A DNA stretch of 64,000 nucleotides from Eubacteriales bacterium mix99 (GCA_038396605.1 CP121690.1:1458500-1522499), one strand, 5' to 3'; positions 8,386 through 16,807 are shown, counted from the first letter of the stretch. Numbers and translations are program-made. Notes: generated from the sequence alone by a model not told the origin.

Positions 8386-9266
8386 AAAAATATATTTCAG
8401 ACAGCTTAATCTCTGAAGCTTTACTCGTGATGAGAGCTATGAAGCAGTACGGTTGTTACACTATAGCTCAAATTAATAACATGAAGATGTATTATGGAAT
8501 AAACAAGGATGCGGCCCTTAGTCTGGCTGAGCAATGTAACTGGATTGTTCTAAAAAATGAGACCACGTATGAGATCACTAATTATGGTGAAAATTTGCTA
8601 CAGAACTTTAATGGTATGGAGCTTCGATTGAGCCTGTATAGAGACATTTTAAAGAAATACATTGTTACCTGTAAACCAATATGGGCCCGAAAAATCCCTT
8701 ATGGTCGTAATGAGGCTTATCAGATTATGTCTGATGAGGAACAAGTATGTTTTAAAAAAGCCGGACTTATGGGTACCCCCGTTACTCTTGAAGAGGTGGA
8801 GTGGTGGGATTCACTTGCTGAGCGAGAACGGCAGGAGATAGAAAGAAAACAAGACGATGTTGGACGTAAAGGAGAAAAATTAACTATCCGATATGAACAC
8901 CTTAGGACACAGGCTAAGCCTATTTGGGAATCTATTGAATCAAATCTCGCTGGATTCGACATCATTTCCCAGGTTAGCGATACAAACACAAAACAGATAT
9001 TGATAGAGGTTAAATCATCAACTCATGGATTACAAGATGCATTTCTCTATGTATCCCATAACGAATGGAACTTTGCTTCAGCAGCATATAATCAAGAACG
9101 CTATTATTTCTACTTGTGGTTGTTAGAAACAACCCCGCAGTTAGCTGTAATTTCTTATCCGGATATGTTAAAACACATACCTTTTAACAATGGCTTGGGC
9201 GAATGGAATGAGGTAAGTATACCATTTGCTGCCTTTAAAGATGATTTCAGTCCACGAGATATTTGA
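8382..9266 (+). CDS. DUF3883-type protein with PD-(D/E)XK-like nuclease fold
   Basis: A 294-residue last gene of the module, start overlapping the helicase stop (ATGA). The N-terminal ~100 residues are a winged-helix-like segment (ALLVMRAMKQYGCYTIAQIN...YEITNYGENLLQ). The C-terminal half matches the DUF3883 pattern: RKGEKLTIRYEHLR, then GFDIIS with Asp near 191, ILIEVKSS with Glu209/Lys211, and a helix starting VSHNEWNFA followed by YYFYLWLL. The Asp...Glu-x-Lys arrangement is that of PD-(D/E)XK nucleases. DUF3883 domains are common in defence islands, often beside helicases. A DNA-cleaving effector distinct from the BglII-like enzyme is inferred. Transcription apparently ends before the IS256 element inserted 31 bases later. 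Confidence 0.78.
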   Translation: MKKYISDSLISEALLVMRAMKQYGCYTIAQINNMKMYYGINKDAALSLAEQCNWIVLKNETTYEITNYGENLLQNFNGMELRLSLYRDILKKYIVTCKPIWARKIPYGRNEAYQIMSDEEQVCFKKAGLMGTPVTLEEVEWWDSLAERERQEIERKQDDVGRKGEKLTIRYEHLRTQAKPIWESIESNLAGFDIISQVSDTNTKQILIEVKSSTHGLQDAFLYVSHNEWNFASAAYNQERYYFYLWLLETTPQLAVISYPDMLKHIPFNNGLGEWNEVSIPFAAFKDDFSPRDI

Positions 9267-9297
9267 TATCACGATTGTACTATCTTTGAAACGGTAA

Positions 9298-10729
9298 GAA
9301 CGTGTCCCTAGCTCCGTAGAATTTGCTATTTCATAGTATTGCTCCAAATATCTTCTGAAAGCTACGACTTATGCAGTTTTGATTTCTGAAGTACCGGTTG
9401 ATTGAGTAGCAAGTGTTGCTATGAGCATTGGCAATTGCTTGTACCCTTTGATTCTACGGAATCCACGTTCTGCTTCAATGAAGCCGGCCGCTGCGTGTCG
9501 GAGAGCCATTCCGCCATCTCTGAAGTTAGACACCCTGCGGATGATACCACGGCAGGCGGAGTTGGCTGATTCCATAGGGTTCGTGCTGCACAATGTTTCA
9601 CGAAGCATGCCGGGGATCTTGATCCGGTGCACTGTCAATGTCTCCTCAAGCCCTTCCAGAAGGCTTGCTGCTGCTTTTGGATATCGATACTCCAGGTTAT
9701 TGGCAATGCTCATAAGCTTGCCTTTAGCGGCCTCATACTCGAACTCCCTGTAAGCCATGGTCATAGCGACAGATACATTCGCCTGCTCCGATTCCGGGAG
9801 GTATGACAGTACGTTACGTTTCTTGTGCACCTGGCAGCGCTGAACGAGAGCTTCTGTGCCGAATATATCCGTAACAGCTTTGTGGAGGGCTTTTCCACCG
9901 TCCAGCACATAAAGCCTTGGGCGAGCAGCATCCAGTCCTCTATGAATCAAGTCTTCCAGCAAGCCTTTTACAACGGTACTGTTTTCAGAGCCACCTTCAG
10001 CAATCCCTAAGATGCGCTTTCTGCCATCGCTGTCTATACCCATGGCGGCCAGTACGGTCAGCTTCCCGAGTTCCAGGCCATCGATCATCATAACCGGATA
10101 ATCCTGGTCCAGCGTTCGTGTGAAGAATTCCTGCATAAGGCTGTCCATGCCTTCGATGAACCGCCGGCTGACCTCACTCTTGCTTGTGCATACCGCATCT
10201 GCGGTGTCTCCTTCCACTGTGCGGGAATATTTCCGTGTGCTTACTCCTGAAAGCAGCTTTGCCATGATTGCCTTGTTTAACGGATCTTCGGATTGAAACA
10301 AGCTGAGTGTTTCCAGTGGTAGTTCACCACTGCCATCAATGGCCCTAACCCTGGGGCGGTCTACCCTAACCTTCTTGCCGCCCATGACCACTGTAGTCTT
10401 GTCGGTACCGTGGCGGTATCCGGTGCGCTCCTCCGTATTGTGCTTTCCTTTGGGGCCGGCGTACTGTGCTACATCTTCTTCCAACATCATCCGCATGACA
10501 TCAAGACCCAGCGCCATCGAGAGTTCCATCAACCCATAGCGCGCTTTTTCATGTAGTACGGTGCTGTTTATTATTTCGATACTCTCATTGACGGATCCCT
10601 TGTTCTCCTGATATACTTTCATTGTGACAGCTCCTTTGTTATTTGATAGTCTATTGCTTTGACAACTTTATTCTATCAGAACTACTTGGAGCTGTCATTC
10701 TCAATTTCTACGGAGTTTGGGGCAGAATC
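9298..10729 (-). mobile_element. Complete IS256-family insertion sequence with 8-bp target duplication
   Basis: The ends read inward as GAACGTGTCCCTAGCTCCG (left) and GATTCTGCCCCAAACTCCG (right), an imperfect inverted repeat matching 15 of the first 22 bases. The element is flanked on both sides by AACGGTAA (9290-9297 and 10730-10737), an exact 8-bp duplication as expected for this family. It holds one transposase gene on the minus strand. Because the duplication surrounds this single copy, it entered on its own, not as one arm of a composite transposon. Confidence 0.92.
9369..10622 (-). CDS. IS256-family (mutator-type) transposase
   Basis: A 417-residue DDE transposase, uninterrupted and of full family length. 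The acidic triad is visible as MMIDGLELG (first Asp), LYVLDGGKAL (second Asp, followed by the QRCQVHKKRN block typical of the mutator superfamily) and NPMESANS (Glu). The start has an AAAGGAGCTGTCACAATG context on the minus strand. The reading frame is intact, so this copy may still be active and may act on the shorter related copies at 3258 and 10856. Confidence 0.95.
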   Translation of the reverse strand: MKVYQENKGSVNESIEIINSTVLHEKARYGLMELSMALGLDVMRMMLEEDVAQYAGPKGKHNTEERTGYRHGTDKTTVVMGGKKVRVDRPRVRAIDGSGELPLETLSLFQSEDPLNKAIMAKLLSGVSTRKYSRTVEGDTADAVCTSKSEVSRRFIEGMDSLMQEFFTRTLDQDYPVMMIDGLELGKLTVLAAMGIDSDGRKRILGIAEGGSENSTVVKGLLEDLIHRGLDAARPRLYVLDGGKALHKAVTDIFGTEALVQRCQVHKKRNVLSYLPESEQANVSVAMTMAYREFEYEAAKGKLMSIANNLEYRYPKAAASLLEGLEETLTVHRIKIPGMLRETLCSTNPMESANSACRGIIRRVSNFRDGGMALRHAAAGFIEAERGFRRIKGYKQLPMLIATLATQSTGTSEIKTA

Positions 10730-10776
10730 AACGGTAAACCTATTAAGCTTTCTTGATTAGGAAAGGAGGCGCAGGT

Positions 10777-10857
10777 GTGATGATGTCAGTAGCAAGAACA
10801 ATATACCAGACCGGATTTGCAGGTTGGACTCTGTCCACCGGAAGCTGTAAAGGCCGA
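10777..10857 (+). pseudogene. Cut-off gene start between two IS256 copies
   Basis: A strong AAAGGAGG site at 10762-10769 precedes GTG/ATG codons opening a frame MMSVARTIYQTGFAGWTLST that runs straight into the end of the degenerate IS256 copy and stops a few codons inside it. I read this as the 5' stub of a gene truncated by that insertion. The product is not recognisable. Confidence 0.3.
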
Positions 10858-11360
10858 ACGTATCCCTAGCTGCGTAGAATTTGATATTTCGTAATATTGC
10901 TCCAAATATCTTCTAAAAGCTATGTTATGCAGTTTTGTTTTCTGAAGTACTGGTTGAATGAGTCACAAGTTGCTATGAGCATTAGCAATTGCTTGTATCC
11001 TTTGATCCTGTGAAATCCGCATTCTGCTTCCATGAAGCCGTCCGGCTGCGTGTCGGAGAGCCATTCCACCATCCTTGAAGTTGGACACCCTGCGGATAAT
11101 GCCACGGCATGCGGAATTAGCTGATTCCATAAGATTTGTGCTGCACAATATCTCGCGAATCATGCCGGGAATCTTGAGCCTGTGTACTATCAGTGCCTCC
11201 TCAAGACCTTCCAGAAGGCTTGCTGCATCGATATTGCAGGCTATTGGCAATGCCCATAAGCCTGGCTTTGGCGGCCTCATACCCGAACTCCCTATAGGCC
11301 ATAGTCATGGCGACAGACACATTAGCCTGCTCGGATTCCGGAAGGTAGGACAGTACATTC
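10856..11360 (-). pseudogene. Degenerate IS256-family copy (transposase C-terminal third)
   Basis: About 500 bases closely similar to the 3' third of the intact element at 9298, including the terminal repeat (GAACGTATCCCTAGCTGCG) and the segment encoding LRETLCSTNPMES, here IREILCSTNLMES. Frameshifts split the frame (pieces at 10920-11105 and 10963-11280), and the copy ends abruptly near 11360 in the stretch encoding the LSYLPESEQA region. It is inactive but could be mobilised or recombined by the intact copy 130 bases away. Confidence 0.85.
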
Positions 11361-11422
11361 ATGGTTGCTGAACAACGCTGGAAGCCTCGTTAGCGTAAAG
11401 TTACCGTTGATGGAACAGGAGG

Positions 11423-11597
11423 TTATAGGTAGGGGTCGCTGAACAAAGTTAATCGATCAAGAACCAGCGGCCAATATCCACATATTGTTAGGATGTAAAA
11501 GTCTCTGCGAGCATTTTTGCGGTAGGTTCTTGGTTTCTTACGGATGCCTATGTAAGGGAAGTGCAAAACATCTATGATTTCTTCCAGGGCTTCTCTT
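11423..11597 (-). pseudogene. IS5-like transposase fragment
   Basis: On the minus strand a frame encodes EALEEIIDVLH, then KKPRTYRKNARRDF, a pattern familiar from the middle part of IS5-type DDE transposases, and then runs into unrelated sequence and a stop at 11423. Only ~55 codons survive and no terminal repeats were found. Together with its neighbours it marks 10.7-12.3 kb as a layered insertion-sequence graveyard. The bases 11361-11422 show nothing else. Confidence 0.42.
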
Positions 11598-11659
11598 ACT
11601 AATCCCCCAGCTATGCTGGGGAGAATAGAGTAAACGGTAGTGTTACGTATGTTTTAAAA

Positions 11660-11715
11660 CGCCTCCTATGTTAAAATGATATCGGTGTCGTAAGCCAATA
11701 TCGACATAGGAGGCG
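11660..11715 (+). promoter_or_regulatory. Hairpin masking the tnpA ribosome-binding site
   Basis: A perfect 12-bp inverted repeat, CGCCTCCTATGT (11660-11671) and ACATAGGAGGCG (11704-11715), with a further paired inner stem around ATATCGG...CCAATAT. The right arm contains the AGGAGG Shine-Dalgarno of tnpA, 7 bases before its ATG. IS200 elements are known to keep transposition low by such 5' structures, and this fits that pattern. Confidence 0.7.
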
Positions 11716-11721
11716 GTCCAA

Positions 11722-12145
11722 ATGGACAGCTCAAGTTTATCACATACAAAATGGAAATGCCAGTATCACATTGTGTTTATACCAAAGTATAGATAGACGG
11801 AAGGTGATGTACGGAAAGATTAAAGTGGATGTAAGAGAAATATTAAGGAAATTATGCAAATATAAAGGGGCTACGATTGTAGAAGGTGCAATATGCTCGG
11901 ATCATGTACATATATGTGTAAGCATTCCTCCAAAACTGTCAGTATCCCAGTTTGTTGGGTACCTAAAGGGAAAAAGTGCACTGATGATATTTGATAAGGA
12001 TCCTGAGTTTGGCAGTAAGTGGATGAAAGCGTTCTGGGCTAGAGGATATTATCTATCGACAGTAGGAAATATCACTGAAGATGCAATTAAGAAATATATC
12101 CAAGAGCAGCAGGAGAAAGCAAAGAAAGAAGAAATCAGTAAGTAA
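11722..12145 (+). pseudogene. tnpA: IS200-type Y1 transposase TnpA, frameshifted
   Basis: The ATG at 11722 starts the usual IS200 N-terminus (HTKWKCQYHIVFIPKYR), but the frame hits TAG at once because TAGA is duplicated (TAGATAGA, 11790-11797). Removing four bases restores KYRRKVMYG and the remaining ~115 codons, which carry the HUH metal motif (SDHVHICVS) and the catalytic Tyr in ARGYYLSTVG. The downstream part is intact to the natural end near EEISK. The gene is thus inactivated by one tandem 4-base duplication, apparently recent, since the rest is undamaged. Confidence 0.85.
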
Positions 12146-12337
12146 GAGCCTCTTTTAGAGGCAGATGGCAGTATTGCTTGCGGCACCAACATCTTTTAGG
12201 TGTAGCAGGTAATCAGCCCTTATAGGGCTAATATCAAGCCACCACTTGAAGTGGTGGTTAATGACTAGAAGAACCATCGCCAATAGCAAAAGCATTCAAA
12301 TGAAATCTTTAAATGGGAATGTAGGAGCGGGTATGAA

Positions 12338-12514
12338 GTGAAAAAAGTATTGATTCCCGATGAATATATACCGGATTACAATCTATCAAAAGAGGAAGAA
12401 AAAAAGAGATTAGAGAGATATTTCAACGAATTAGAAAAAGCTTTGGAAGAGCTTTTCAGTATGCAAGATACTGGGTCTGAAATAGAGGGAACCGAGGCAG
12501 ATGAAGGAGAGTGA
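12338..12514 (+). CDS. Small acidic protein of unknown function
   Basis: A 58-codon frame from GTG at 12338, preceded by AGGAGCGGG, reading KKVLIPDEYIPDYNLSKEEE and then a strongly charged helix (RLERYFNELEKALEELF). Its stop overlaps the start region of the following response-regulator gene, so it could be co-translated with it. I do not recognise the family. It may be a short accessory protein, or the surviving tail of a gene cut by the IS200 insertion just upstream. Confidence 0.4.
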   Translation: MKKVLIPDEYIPDYNLSKEEEKKRLERYFNELEKALEELFSMQDTGSEIEGTEADEGE

Positions 12515-12518
12515 GAGC

Positions 12519-13820
12519 ATGAGTATGAGCTTGTACGTAATAGACGATGAATATCTGGTGCGGCTTGGAATCCGTGAGACCATCGAGTGGGAGAAATATG
12601 GGTTTTCCGTCGTCGGGGAAGCATCGGACGGAAAGCATGCATTGGATGAAGTGCTCAGGCTGAAGCCGGATGTCATACTGACGGATATCCGTATGCCGTT
12701 TATGGATGGACTGGAGTTTATGCGGCTGATCCGGGAAAAAGGTCTGGACTCTAAGGTCGTTGTCCTGTCAGGGTATGCAGAATTTGAATATGCAAAATCC
12801 GCTCTGGACAACGGAGCCTCTTCTTATCTCCTGAAACCCATCGATAATGACAAGCTGATTCGGATTGTCACCCGGCTGGGGAAGGAGATCACGCAGCAGC
12901 GGAAAAAGCAGAAGCAATATGATGGGCTGAAAGAAGGAATCCCCGTGCTTCGTGAGAAGTTCTTTCAGGACCTGCTGGGCGGTAAATATGAAGATCAAGA
13001 TGTGATTCAGGAAAAAAGCAGATTGCTTGGCATTACCTATGAGGGGAATCATCTGGTCATTCTGATCCGGATGGATCATGAAGCAGGACTATCAGATGCA
13101 GTTCCCCGGGATCCAAGGGTTCCGGGAAGTCCCACTGGCGGAGAAGACTCATCTGTGGAAAATCTTCTGACCCGTCAGGTGCCAGACATCTGGGGCAGGG
13201 ATGGGATGTTGATTCCCTGGAAACCGGGCCAATGGATGATTCTTTTATCTGTTTCCAATCCTTCTGATTCGACGATTTCCCATGTGAAGAAAAAGTGTCT
13301 GGAAATGATTGGCGAACTGGAGAATGCCTGCAATACTTCTTTTTCTGTCGGGATCAGCGGCATATGCCGGGCGTGGACGGATCTTCCCCTCGGAAGCCGC
13401 CAGGCGAATGAAGCTTCAGAGGTGAAATGGATGCCGGGTATCAACAGCGTCGTATCCTATGAGGAAATGGACGATACAGATTCCCGGGGAGATCGGAGCG
13501 GCTGCCACCGAGAGATACGAAGCGCTCTGGAGTATATCAGGGACCATTATTCCGAGGATATTACCATAGAGGACACAGCGGAGGCGGTTTATCTCAGCCC
13601 AAATTATCTGATGCATCTTTTCCGTTCGGAACTGGGCAGGACTTTTAATCAGTGTCTGACCGGATACCGCATGGAAATGGCGAGGAAGCTCCTGAAGAAC
13701 CCAAAATACCGGATCAATCAGGTTTCCGGAATGGTTGGATATCAGGATGCAAAATATTTCAGTCAGCTGTTCCGGAAAGCAACGGGAATGCTACCGAAGG
13801 ACTATATGCGGCAAAAGTGA
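12519..13820 (+). CDS. YesN-type response regulator of the polysaccharide locus
   Basis: A 433-residue regulator with an N-terminal receiver domain (Asp9/Asp10, phospho-acceptor Asp56 in LTDIRMP, Lys in YLLKPID) and a C-terminal AraC-type DNA-binding domain (about 335-433, ending in VSGMVGYQDAKYFSQLFRKA, then TGMLPKDY). The start at 12519 follows AAGGAGAG; an ATG at 12501 lies in front of that site. It is 9 bases upstream of its YesM-type kinase and, by position, should activate the sugar transporter and enzyme genes from 16.8 kb on. Confidence 0.93.
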   Translation: MSMSLYVIDDEYLVRLGIRETIEWEKYGFSVVGEASDGKHALDEVLRLKPDVILTDIRMPFMDGLEFMRLIREKGLDSKVVVLSGYAEFEYAKSALDNGASSYLLKPIDNDKLIRIVTRLGKEITQQRKKQKQYDGLKEGIPVLREKFFQDLLGGKYEDQDVIQEKSRLLGITYEGNHLVILIRMDHEAGLSDAVPRDPRVPGSPTGGEDSSVENLLTRQVPDIWGRDGMLIPWKPGQWMILLSVSNPSDSTISHVKKKCLEMIGELENACNTSFSVGISGICRAWTDLPLGSRQANEASEVKWMPGINSVVSYEEMDDTDSRGDRSGCHREIRSALEYIRDHYSEDITIEDTAEAVYLSPNYLMHLFRSELGRTFNQCLTGYRMEMARKLLKNPKYRINQVSGMVGYQDAKYFSQLFRKATGMLPKDYMRQK

Positions 13821-13829
13821 GGCAATCAA

Positions 13830-15575
13830 ATGACGGAATTTTTCAGGCGTTTTCGGATCCGGAACCGAATCGGGGCAGTCTTGCTTGTTGGCCTTCTTTT
13901 GTTTTCCATGATGATCTTTCAGACGGCCAAATTCGCTTCCCAAAAAATTATATATGACTACATGCATGGATATATTGCTGTGACCCATACGGAAATGATG
14001 GAAGGAATCGAGCTTCTGATGGATGAGGCCAATATGTTTGCCGTCCGGCTGCTGGCCAGTCCGGAAATATATAATCTGTTCAATGATCCGCTGTCCTTTT
14101 CGGAGCGGCAGGGGAAACTGTCAACAATTCTGGGCCGGCTTTTGATCCATGATGATACTGTCGGCGGAATTGACATTATCGGCGAAGACGGGGAGCAGCA
14201 TGGTTATTTTCCCGATGGCAATTCTATCTCGGGTCCGGATGAGGAATACCTCCAGAGGATACGGAAATCCCGTTCTCCGGTGGTGGGTTCTGTGAAAAAG
14301 GATGCAGAAGGAAATTCCTTTATCCAGCTGGGGCGCAGGTATCGAAACTTTTATACCGGACAGGAGATTGGATATCTGATTCTTCTGATACGGGAGTCCG
14401 CTATTCGGGATATTTATGGAGAAGCCATGAAGGAATGGGGATATTCCTTTCTCATTTCAGACAGCGGGGAGATCCTGTCTCATCCGGATCAAAGTAAAAC
14501 AGGCAAAATACTGTTAAGCGAAGGGCTTTTCGGATCCGATGAGCTTTCCGGATCGGATCATCCCTTTGATCACCAGGTGATCCGGGACGTCGGAAAATCC
14601 ACGATTCTGGCAGTCTACCCTTTTGAAGGAAAACTGAAAAAGATGGGAATGAACTGGACCATCGTCAGCTTCATTTCCAAAGAGATCCTTGCGGATGTCA
14701 TCAATGAAATCAATAAATATATCTTTCTGTCGGAAATCGCAATTATGTTGGCGGTTGTCTTTCTCGCTGTGCAGCTCTCTTCCGGGATCACGAGACCCAT
14801 TACGGATCTTCGGGATGATGTCATCGCATTGGGATCCGACAATATGAATGTGAAATATGAGGGAAATTCCGGAGATGAAATCTGGGAGCTGGAAAAAAGT
14901 TTCAATGAAATGACACAAAAGATCCGCAATCTGATCCGCCGCAACAATGAAGAAAAGGAAAAACAAAGGGAAATGGAGCTGACCGCTCTGCAGGCGCAGA
15001 TCAATCCTCATTTTGTTTACAACACTCTGGACGCCATCGGATGGATGGCAAAATTAAAAAAGCAGCCGGAAATTGAACGGATGATTATGGCTTTGTCCAC
15101 TTTTTTTCGTATCAGTCTGCATAAGGGCGAGAAATACATCACGGTGCGGGATGAGCTGGACCACGTCCGAAGCTATGTAACCATTGAGGAAATGCGGTTT
15201 CCGGACATGTTTGACATCCAATACCATGTCAGCAGTGAAATGCAGGAAGGCAGGATGATCAAAATCATTCTGCAGCCTCTGGTGGAGAATGCCATCAGGC
15301 ATGGGATCAGCGAAAAGGAAGGAAAAGGCCATATTGTCGTAAATGGCAGGCAGGATGCGGACGACCTGCTGTTTGAAGTGATCGACGACGGAGTCGGTTT
15401 TGATACCAGCAGCAAGGACTTTCAACTCACTTATTTTCGCGAAAAGCATAAAGGATACGGGCTGCGCAATGTGGATGAGCGCATTCGTCTGGAATATGGG
15501 CCGGAATATGGCCTGACCGTAGAAAGTGAAAAAGGCAAAGGAACCAGGGTATCGGTTCGATTGAAGGTAAGATGA
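13830..15575 (+). CDS. YesM-type sensor histidine kinase
   Basis: A 581-residue membrane sensor kinase. One transmembrane helix near 13-32, a ~260-residue extracellular sensor, a second helix near 292-315, then HAMP (SSGITRPITDL...), a coiled linker and the His_kinase domain with His394 in QINPHFVYNTLDAI. The ATPase domain shows VENAIRHGI (N box), DDGVGFD (G1) and KGYGLRNVDERI (G2). It pairs with the preceding regulator in one operon. The likely signal is an oligosaccharide or a loaded solute-binding protein, as for other YesMN systems next to family-1 sugar transporters. Confidence 0.94.
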   Translation: MTEFFRRFRIRNRIGAVLLVGLLLFSMMIFQTAKFASQKIIYDYMHGYIAVTHTEMMEGIELLMDEANMFAVRLLASPEIYNLFNDPLSFSERQGKLSTILGRLLIHDDTVGGIDIIGEDGEQHGYFPDGNSISGPDEEYLQRIRKSRSPVVGSVKKDAEGNSFIQLGRRYRNFYTGQEIGYLILLIRESAIRDIYGEAMKEWGYSFLISDSGEILSHPDQSKTGKILLSEGLFGSDELSGSDHPFDHQVIRDVGKSTILAVYPFEGKLKKMGMNWTIVSFISKEILADVINEINKYIFLSEIAIMLAVVFLAVQLSSGITRPITDLRDDVIALGSDNMNVKYEGNSGDEIWELEKSFNEMTQKIRNLIRRNNEEKEKQREMELTALQAQINPHFVYNTLDAIGWMAKLKKQPEIERMIMALSTFFRISLHKGEKYITVRDELDHVRSYVTIEEMRFPDMFDIQYHVSSEMQEGRMIKIILQPLVENAIRHGISEKEGKGHIVVNGRQDADDLLFEVIDDGVGFDTSSKDFQLTYFREKHKGYGLRNVDERIRLEYGPEYGLTVESEKGKGTRVSVRLKVR

Positions 15576-15590
15576 AGACTATCTATCCAT

Positions 15591-16628
15591 TTATAAATCG
15601 GTATCCGGGAGAGGAGATTTCATTTTCCGATACAGATGGTTCAATGGATTGATGATGCTTTCTGTCAGCGCTCCGGATATTCCAATGGAGAAAAGGATCA
15701 GAAGAACAGATAACAGGGTCAGCCAGGTTCTCAACCCGGACAATTTGCTGTTTAATGGATCCATAAGGACATGAACAACAATATTCCCGCTGGAAGACGG
15801 TATGGAACTGACTGCGGTGAGATCCTTTCCATTCTGCCGGAAAATCCGGATGCCACTGTCGGCCTCTTTATCCCCGTCACTGGATTTTTTGCTGTTTCTG
15901 TCTGCTGTGAGGCTTTTTACCTTTTTCCGTTCCGCTTTGGACGGTAACTGCTTTGCCAGAGCTCTTCCACTTTCTGTGACGAGATACGATTCATGCAGAT
16001 CAAAATATTCGCTGAGTTCATTTTGGTAAAAACGGTTCAGGGCATCCACATCGGTGTCTACAATCATGATTCCGATAAGACTTCCGTCGGAGTTCATAAT
16101 TTTATGGAGGAAAGACAGTATGCCGGTTTTTCGTTTTCCATAACCAGTATAATAGAAATGATCCATGAACTTATATCGCAGCATCCAACCGGACTGCTGG
16201 TTGGGATCCTTTATAAAATCGGGAGGAATCTCGTTATCGAGGATCCATTGCAGGGGTGGGGCATTTGATACATTGTTGGAAGTATAGGCCATGTTATTTT
16301 GGCTATATACGGATACACCCAATATATTCAGATTCATATTCTTCAGGCCATCCAGTATCGCAATAATCCGGCTGTCAAATTTTCCTTGCTTCAGAAAATG
16401 GACCAGACTGGAATCCGCCGCAAAATAATTGGTCTCCTCCTCGATAAGATACATATAAAGGCGGGCATTCTTATTGGACTGTTCGATGCATTGTGTCACC
16501 AGCAGTTTATAGTGGTTGTATATGATGCTTTTCAGCATGGTATAGGCAAGTATGGAGGTAGACAATATAACAAGGGACAAAGCAATACTGATAATGAGAT
16601 TGATCTTTCGCTTCAGCCTTTGGAACAT
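15591..16628 (-). CDS. Kinase-less YesM-like sensor (extracellular sensor + HAMP stub)
   Basis: A 345-residue membrane protein with the sensor half of a YesM kinase: a transmembrane helix at ~10-30, a large extracellular region (~31-295) and a second helix at ~300-320 followed by the first residues of HAMP (ALTESIINPLNHLYRKM). It then stops 10 residues later; no His box or ATPase domain follows. It is transcribed convergently with the complete kinase, whose stop is only 15 bases away. It is either a truncated kinase gene or a real sensor-only modulator. The sensor part is free of stops and the region between 195 and 245 is lysine/serine-rich. Confidence 0.75.
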   Translation of the reverse strand: MFQRLKRKINLIISIALSLVILSTSILAYTMLKSIIYNHYKLLVTQCIEQSNKNARLYMYLIEEETNYFAADSSLVHFLKQGKFDSRIIAILDGLKNMNLNILGVSVYSQNNMAYTSNNVSNAPPLQWILDNEIPPDFIKDPNQQSGWMLRYKFMDHFYYTGYGKRKTGILSFLHKIMNSDGSLIGIMIVDTDVDALNRFYQNELSEYFDLHESYLVTESGRALAKQLPSKAERKKVKSLTADRNSKKSSDGDKEADSGIRIFRQNGKDLTAVSSIPSSSGNIVVHVLMDPLNSKLSGLRTWLTLLSVLLILFSIGISGALTESIINPLNHLYRKMKSPLPDTDL

Positions 16629-16807
16629 ATGGATCCCTCCTTGTTCCCCGTTTTCTTCACGATGACCTTTACAATTCCAATCTTCTCCATCATTATAATA
16701 TAAATTCTGCTTCTGATCAATACTGCTGTAATTATATGTAAGTAGTTTTGCAAACCTTTTAGTAGTTTTATTACCGTTTCCTAGTTGCTATTTTGTGCTA
16801 AAGTAAT

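Larger units (their letters stand above)
11590..12266 (+). mobile_element. IS200/IS605-type element (tnpA only)
   Basis: A single-gene IS200-like element of ~0.68 kb. At the left end there is a perfect hairpin CCCCAGC-TAT-GCTGGGG (11605-11621); at the right end CCACCACT-TGA-AGTGGTGG (12239-12257). Such subterminal hairpins, rather than inverted repeats, are what the HUH transposase recognises. Small hairpins at 12148-12162 and near 12217 follow the gene. The exact ends are approximate because this family makes no target duplication. Confidence 0.8.

Noticed and set aside
3912-9266. Assignment of the module to DISARM, BREX, Druantia or a Type I system
   Set aside because: No drmB/DUF1998, PglX/PglZ/BrxC, DruE-like or HsdS/HsdR genes are present; the SNF2-like motor and single methylase alone are not diagnostic.
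9369-10622. Plus-strand open frames within the IS256 transposase (for example 9421-9753)
   Set aside because: They lie opposite an intact full-length transposase and show no protein family pattern.
3258-10729. A composite IS256 transposon carrying the restriction module
   Set aside because: The right copy has its own exact 8-bp duplication, showing an independent insertion; the left copy lacks its other end.
11590-12266. Two converging hairpins as a CRISPR-like or integron-like feature
   Set aside because: They are the subterminal hairpins of an IS200 element; no regular spacer pattern exists anywhere in the window.
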